NCBI GenBank assembly: GCA_005888395.1
Contig: VAXF01000037.1
Span: forward strand, 1-10,586
Direction of reading: 5' to 3'
Length of the DNA: 10,586 nt
DNA from: Actinomycetota bacterium
Lineage (GTDB): Bacteria; Actinomycetota; Acidimicrobiia; Acidimicrobiales; AC-25
Shown here piece by piece: positions 7,970 through 10,586 of the stretch. Position 1 is the first letter of the stretch. Each line of letters starts with the position of its first letter. The translations under genes and the position numbers were made by a program. The notes beneath the pieces were generated by a model. It was given only the letters and a program-made list of their open reading frames with translations. It was not told the origin of the DNA and did not search any database.

Positions 7970-8659
7970 CTACCTGATGTCGAGCAGCTTCTCGCGGACG
8001 GCGTAGACGACGGCTTCCATCCGCGAGTGCAGGTGCAACTTCTCGAGGATGTTGCGGACGTGGTTCTTCACGGTGTTCTCGGAGATGAAGAGCTTGTCGC
8101 CGATCTCCTTGTTGCTCATGCCCTGGGCGACGAGCTTGAGGACCTCCATCTCGCGCTCGGTGAGGCGGGGTGCAGGGAACTGCTGCTTCTCCTCGGCCCG
8201 CTTGACGAGGTCGTTGAACTCGGTGAGGAGCTTCGACGCCATCGACGGGGAGATGAGGCTCTGGCCCTGCACGACGGCCCGGATCGCGTCGGCGACCTCC
8301 TCGATCGAGATCTCCTTGAGGAGATAGCCGTTGGCACCGGCCTTGATCGCCTCGTAGAGGTCTTCCTCCTCGTCGCTCACCGTGAGCATCAGGATCTTCG
8401 CCGACGGGAGGCTGTCGCGGACTGCGCGCGCGGCCTCGATGCCGCCGAGCCGCGGCATGCGCACGTCCATGAGCACGACGTCGGGCGCCAGCTCCTCGGC
8501 CTTCGCCACCGCGTCCTCGCCGTCCTCTGCCTCGGCGACGACGTCGATGCCCTCCTCGGACTCGAGCACCATGTTGAGCCCACGACGGAACAGCGCGTGA
8601 TCGTCCGCGATCAAGACGCGGATCGCCTCCCCACCCATGATCCCCTGGCCCTCGGCCAC
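7970..8659 (-). CDS. NarL/LuxR-family response regulator, DegU-like
   Basis: This is a two-component transcription factor of 229 residues. The receiver domain (about 13-130) has the acidic pair Asp19-Asp20, phospho-acceptor Asp65 in VVLMDVRMP, Thr93 and Lys115 in GYLLKE. The C-terminal GerE/LuxR helix-turn-helix (165-229) reads LTEREMEVLKLVAQGMSNKE then SENTVKNHVRNILEKL. Phosphorylation should promote dimer binding to DNA. Similarity along the length, including the linker ISPSMASKLLTEFNDL, recalls DegU of Firmicutes. No histidine kinase is in the window, so the input is unknown. It starts 20 bases after the hpf stop and is probably co-transcribed. I take GTG 8659, which has AGAGAGG about 8 bases upstream; ATG 8638 (MGGEAIRVLIADD) is a good alternative with AGGGG 3 bases away. 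Ends in TAG, 4 bases from the opposing DUF2079 stop. Confidence 0.93.
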   Translation of the reverse strand: MAEGQGIMGGEAIRVLIADDHALFRRGLNMVLESEEGIDVVAEAEDGEDAVAKAEELAPDVVLMDVRMPRLGGIEAARAVRDSLPSAKILMLTVSDEEEDLYEAIKAGANGYLLKEISIEEVADAIRAVVQGQSLISPSMASKLLTEFNDLVKRAEEKQQFPAPRLTEREMEVLKLVAQGMSNKEIGDKLFISENTVKNHVRNILEKLHLHSRMEAVVYAVREKLLDIR

Positions 8660-8679
8660 GCCCCCTGCCTCTCTGCTGG

Positions 8680-9234
8680 TCAGCTGTCGATGAGCCCCAC
8701 GTAGCCGTCACTACGCCGGTACACCACCGCGGCCCGCTCGGTCTCCGAGTTGGTGAAGAAGTAGAAGTCGTGTCCGAGCAGGTCCATCTGGAGCGATGCT
8801 TCCTCCGGCGTCATCGGCTTGATCTCGAACCGCTTGGTCTTCACGATTCGGGGGGCAGGTTCGTCTGCATTGTCGTCGTCGGGCGGCTGGTGGTCTTTGG
8901 CAGAGTTTACCGAGCCGTGCCGTCGCGGGTGAGATCGACCCACCAGGCGGCCTTTGAGCTTCTCGATCTGGTGCTCGAGCTTGTCGAGCACTCGGTCGAC
9001 GGCTGCAGCCTGATCAGCGGCTGCGGCCCGGGCACGCACGAGGTGTCCGTGTGCCGCGAGCGTGACCTCACACACCTCCCGGTCGGCGATCCGCGGGTTC
9101 TTCTCCTCGGAGAAGATGACCTCGGCGTGGTCCATGCCGTCGAGGAACCGGCTGAGGCGCGACACCTTCTCCTCCACCAGTCCCTTCAGCCCCTGCGAGA
9201 TCTCGACCTTGCGACTGCGGACGACGACGTCCAC
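8680..9234 (-). CDS. hpf: Long-form ribosome hibernation promoting factor (HPF)
   Basis: HPF binds the 30S decoding region and, in the long form, pairs two 70S ribosomes into inactive 100S particles in stationary phase or stress. The 184-residue product has the full long-form layout. The N-terminal S30AE domain (1-100) begins MDVVVRSRKVEISQGLKGLV and includes SRFLDGMDHAEVIFSEEKNP and a basic helix at 85-100. A polar linker (101-128) follows. The C-terminal dimerisation domain (129-184) contains IVKTKRFEIKPMTPEEASLQ and LLGHDFYFFTNSET, with a VVYRRSDGYVGLI ending. The GTG start at 9234 is fixed by a strong Shine-Dalgarno AGGAGG ten bases upstream. The FlgM-like gene ends 35 bases upstream and a response regulator begins 20 bases downstream. 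This may explain growth-state control, though no regulatory site is certain. Confidence 0.96.
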   Translation of the reverse strand: MDVVVRSRKVEISQGLKGLVEEKVSRLSRFLDGMDHAEVIFSEEKNPRIADREVCEVTLAAHGHLVRARAAAADQAAAVDRVLDKLEHQIEKLKGRLVGRSHPRRHGSVNSAKDHQPPDDDNADEPAPRIVKTKRFEIKPMTPEEASLQMDLLGHDFYFFTNSETERAAVVYRRSDGYVGLIDS

Positions 9235-9244
9235 CGCGTGGCTA

Positions 9245-9250
9245 CCTCCT
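9245..9250 (-). promoter_or_regulatory. Strong ribosome binding site of hpf
   Basis: AGGAGG (9250-9245 on the minus strand) lies 10 bases before the GTG at 9234 and decides that start. It is the best Shine-Dalgarno sequence in the window; most other genes here have weak or none. A TAGACT box (9272-9267), overlapping the stop of the FlgM-like gene, could serve as a -10 for a separate hpf transcript with a leader of about 26 bases, but no -35 is visible. Confidence 0.6.
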
Positions 9251-9269
9251 CGGTCGGGGTCCGCGAAGT

Positions 9270-9452
9270 CTAAGTCAGCCGCTCCTCGAGGAGCCGGTCC
9301 ACAACGTGCTCCGCCATCTCGCGCGCGGACGGCGGGATCTCGTGCGCGTCGAGCCTGCTTCGCGCCCGTTCGACCGCTTCGTCCCGGACACGCGGCAGCT
9401 CCGCCACCTTGTCGAGGAGCTCCTGCGAGATCGGATCGCGATCACTAGGCAC
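9270..9452 (-). CDS. Small FlgM-like (anti-sigma-28 type) protein
   Basis: This is a 60-residue protein starting at GTG 9452 and overlapping the 3' end of comF by 8 bases, so translation is probably coupled. Its core, AELPRVRDEAVERARSRLDA (17-36), followed by EIPPSAREMAEHVVDRLL, aligns without gaps to the C-terminal sigma-binding half of FlgM: P-x-V-R, Val27, Arg31, Leu34, then Met46-Ala47 and a final Leu-rich helix. FlgM binds and inhibits the flagellar sigma factor FliA/SigD. Position after comF also fits flgM in Firmicutes. The N-terminal half of a typical FlgM is missing and no flagellar gene is in the window, so the true partner is unknown. A chance amphipathic helix remains possible. 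High G/C at third positions supports real coding. Ends in TAG. Confidence 0.6.
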   Translation of the reverse strand: MPSDRDPISQELLDKVAELPRVRDEAVERARSRLDAHEIPPSAREMAEHVVDRLLEERLT

Positions 9453-10059
9453 TCCTCGGGGTGTCGGCCGGAACCAACGCGCGCTTGAGGGGGGTTCGCG
9501 CCGCTACGACCGCGTCGACCTCGGCCGCGCCGGCTGCGCGCAGAGCGCGGGCCGCGGCGGACAACGTGGCGCCGCTCGTGACCACGTCGTCGACGACGAG
9601 CACCCGCGGTGGCGGCGCGGTCGTGGCGCGGAAGACGGGGGCCACGCGCCGCTGGGTGAGCGACAGGCCCGTCTGCGCCGGGCCCGGGAGCCGCGCGAGC
9701 AGGCGCCGGCACGGACGCCCCAAGCGCCGGGCCACGGCCCGGGCCAGCAGCTCGGCCTGGTCGTAGCCCCGCCGCCGCCACCGGCTACGCGTGGTGGGCG
9801 CCCAGGTGACGACGTCGGGTTCGGCGAGGACGCGCTCGGCCATGGCGGCCGCGAGCCGGTCGAGCGGCGCCCGCCGGTTGCGGTACTTCAACCGGGCGAC
9901 CAGCTCGCGGCCCGTGCCCGCGTAGATGAGGACGGCCGCGCACCGGTCGAGCCCGGGCGGCGGCGGGAGCGCCGGCGCCGGCCGCAACTCGGCCGCGCAC
10001 GCCGGGCACGGCGCCGGCCCCCGCGCGTCGCAGACGGGGCACCGCGTGGCGAACAGCAT
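9445..10059 (-). CDS. comF: ComF-family phosphoribosyltransferase-like protein
   Basis: This 204-residue protein has an N-terminal zinc ribbon of two Cys pairs (Cys7/Cys10 and Cys18/Cys21, in CPVC and CPAC) and a type I phosphoribosyltransferase domain. The domain has family-typical RRRGYDQAELLARAVA (95-110) and the PRPP loop VLVVDDVVTSGATL (153-166). ComF/GntX proteins are needed for DNA uptake in competent bacteria such as Bacillus and Haemophilus, but the family is widespread in non-competent species and its substrate is not settled. No other competence gene is visible. The ATG at 10059 sits 29 bases after the stop of the SDR gene. A TANNNT box 6 bases before it suggests its own leaderless transcript. 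The gene overlaps the FlgM-like gene downstream and ends in TAG. Composition is very GC- and Arg/Ala-rich. Confidence 0.9.
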   Translation of the reverse strand: MLFATRCPVCDARGPAPCPACAAELRPAPALPPPPGLDRCAAVLIYAGTGRELVARLKYRNRRAPLDRLAAAMAERVLAEPDVVTWAPTTRSRWRRRGYDQAELLARAVARRLGRPCRRLLARLPGPAQTGLSLTQRRVAPVFRATTAPPPRVLVVDDVVTSGATLSAAARALRAAGAAEVDAVVAARTPLKRALVPADTPRSA

Positions 10060-10071
10060 GCGCCGAGGCTA
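10060..10071 (-). promoter_or_regulatory. Candidate leaderless promoter of comF
   Basis: TAGCCT (10071-10066 on the minus strand) fits TANNNT and lies 6 bases before the comF ATG, which would place the RNA start on the A of ATG. No Shine-Dalgarno sequence is evident next to the start. The gap to the upstream gene is only 29 bases, so read-through is also possible. A chance match cannot be excluded. Confidence 0.3.
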
Positions 10072-10088
10072 CGGAGGGGCTGTGACAG

Positions 10089-10586
10089 TCAGACGAATGT
10101 GCCGAACGCGGGCGCCTCGCCGTCGAGGATTGCCTCCATCCGGGCCCGCACCGGCTCCTTCAGCTCGGGGTGGGTGAGGATGTAGAAGCGGTCGTTGCGC
10201 ACGGCGTCGAGCACCATGGCCGCGACCTCGGCGGGCGGCAGGCCCGATGCGAGCATCTGCATGACCACGCCCCGGAACTGCTCCATCGCGGGGTCGAGCT
10301 GGAAGGCGTCGCGCAGCTCGTCGGGGCGGTTGCGGTCGGACTCGCCGATCTGGGTGGCGACGAAGCCGGGGCACAGGACCGACACCTTGACCTTGGCCCC
10401 CGTCATGGCCAGCTCGTGGTGGAGCACCTCCGAGATCGTGACCACCGCGAACTTGGACGCGTTGTACGGGCCCATGAACGGGGCGCTGAGGAGGCCGGCC
10501 ATCGACGCCGTGTTCACGACGTGCCCGTCGTCGCCGCCGGCGATCATGCGGGGGACGAAGGCGCGGATGCCGTGGATGACGCCCCA
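10089..10586 (-). CDS. Short-chain dehydrogenase/reductase (SDR), N-terminus cut by the window edge
   Basis: The frame is open to the right edge, leaving 165 C-terminal residues. This part holds the SDR active site: Ser28 in VVNTASMAG, then Tyr41 and Lys45 in the YxxxK motif PYNASKFAVV (numbering within the visible part). The 13-residue Ser-Tyr spacing is usual. WGVIHGIRAFVPRM before it and LCPGFVATQI after it are typical of classical SDRs. The NAD(P)-binding TGxxxGxG motif lies outside the window, so the start and cofactor cannot be read. The C-terminal tail (RNDRFYILTHPELKEPVRAR) resembles a common actinobacterial oxidoreductase subgroup. The substrate cannot be predicted. It lies 29 bases upstream of comF in the same direction, with no clear functional link. 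Confidence 0.9.
   Translation of the reverse strand, partial: WGVIHGIRAFVPRMIAGGDDGHVVNTASMAGLLSAPFMGPYNASKFAVVTISEVLHHELAMTGAKVKVSVLCPGFVATQIGESDRNRPDELRDAFQLDPAMEQFRGVVMQMLASGLPPAEVAAMVLDAVRNDRFYILTHPELKEPVRARMEAILDGEAPAFGTFV

Noticed and set aside
5616..8006. A 796-codon plus-strand open frame antisense to secA and running through the DUF2079 gene
   Set aside because: It is out of frame with the recognisable DUF2079 protein and antisense to conserved SecA. Long open antisense frames are expected in GC-rich coding DNA, and its protein has no recognisable domain.
9281..9294. A perfect 14-bp palindrome, GCTCCTCGAGGAGC, near the end of the FlgM-like gene
   Set aside because: It is produced by the codons for Leu-Leu-Glu-Glu with common GC-rich codon choice and has no second copy near a promoter, so an operator is not supported.

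Overview
This is a high-GC bacterial chromosome segment, most likely from an actinobacterium. Third codon positions are strongly G/C, GTG starts are common, and the gene order prfB-ftsE-ftsX is typical. A deep lineage such as Acidimicrobiia is my guess; the window alone does not prove it. The DNA is almost fully coding, with short gaps and several overlaps, and no stretch longer than about 300 bases lacks a gene. I saw no tRNA, rRNA, CRISPR array, insertion sequence or long repeat. The genes are mostly housekeeping, not an accessory island.

Layout, read from the right edge because nearly everything lies on the minus strand: a short-chain dehydrogenase/reductase cut by the right edge (10089-10586); comF-family phosphoribosyltransferase (9445-10059); a 60-residue FlgM-like protein overlapping comF (9270-9452); long-form ribosome hibernation factor hpf (8680-9234); and a NarL/DegU-type response regulator (7970-8659). 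One plus-strand gene follows, a DUF2079 multi-pass membrane protein (6523-7965). It converges on the response regulator and diverges from secA. Then on the minus strand come secA (3747-6482), prfB (2625-3731), ftsE (1919-2605), ftsX (1038-1919) and a secreted coiled-coil protein entering an M23 peptidase domain, cut by the left edge (1-946).

The left half is a protein export, translation termination and division block. SecA drives preprotein export and RF2 terminates at UGA/UAA. FtsE and FtsX form the ABC-type complex that controls a periplasmic or extracellular murein hydrolase, and the adjacent M23 coiled-coil protein is the obvious partner. The right half is a growth-state block: HPF silences ribosomes as 100S dimers and sits 20 bases from a two-component response regulator.

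The most interesting reading is of the whole order. As I recall the Bacillus subtilis map, degU-comF-flgM-(flagellar genes)-hpf-secA-prfB-ftsE-ftsX lie in the same sequence there. The window looks like that ancestral locus with the flagellar genes removed and a small FlgM-like remnant left beside comF. Three genes (secA, the M23 gene and comF) also have a TANNNT box 6-7 bases before their start codons, suggesting leaderless transcripts.
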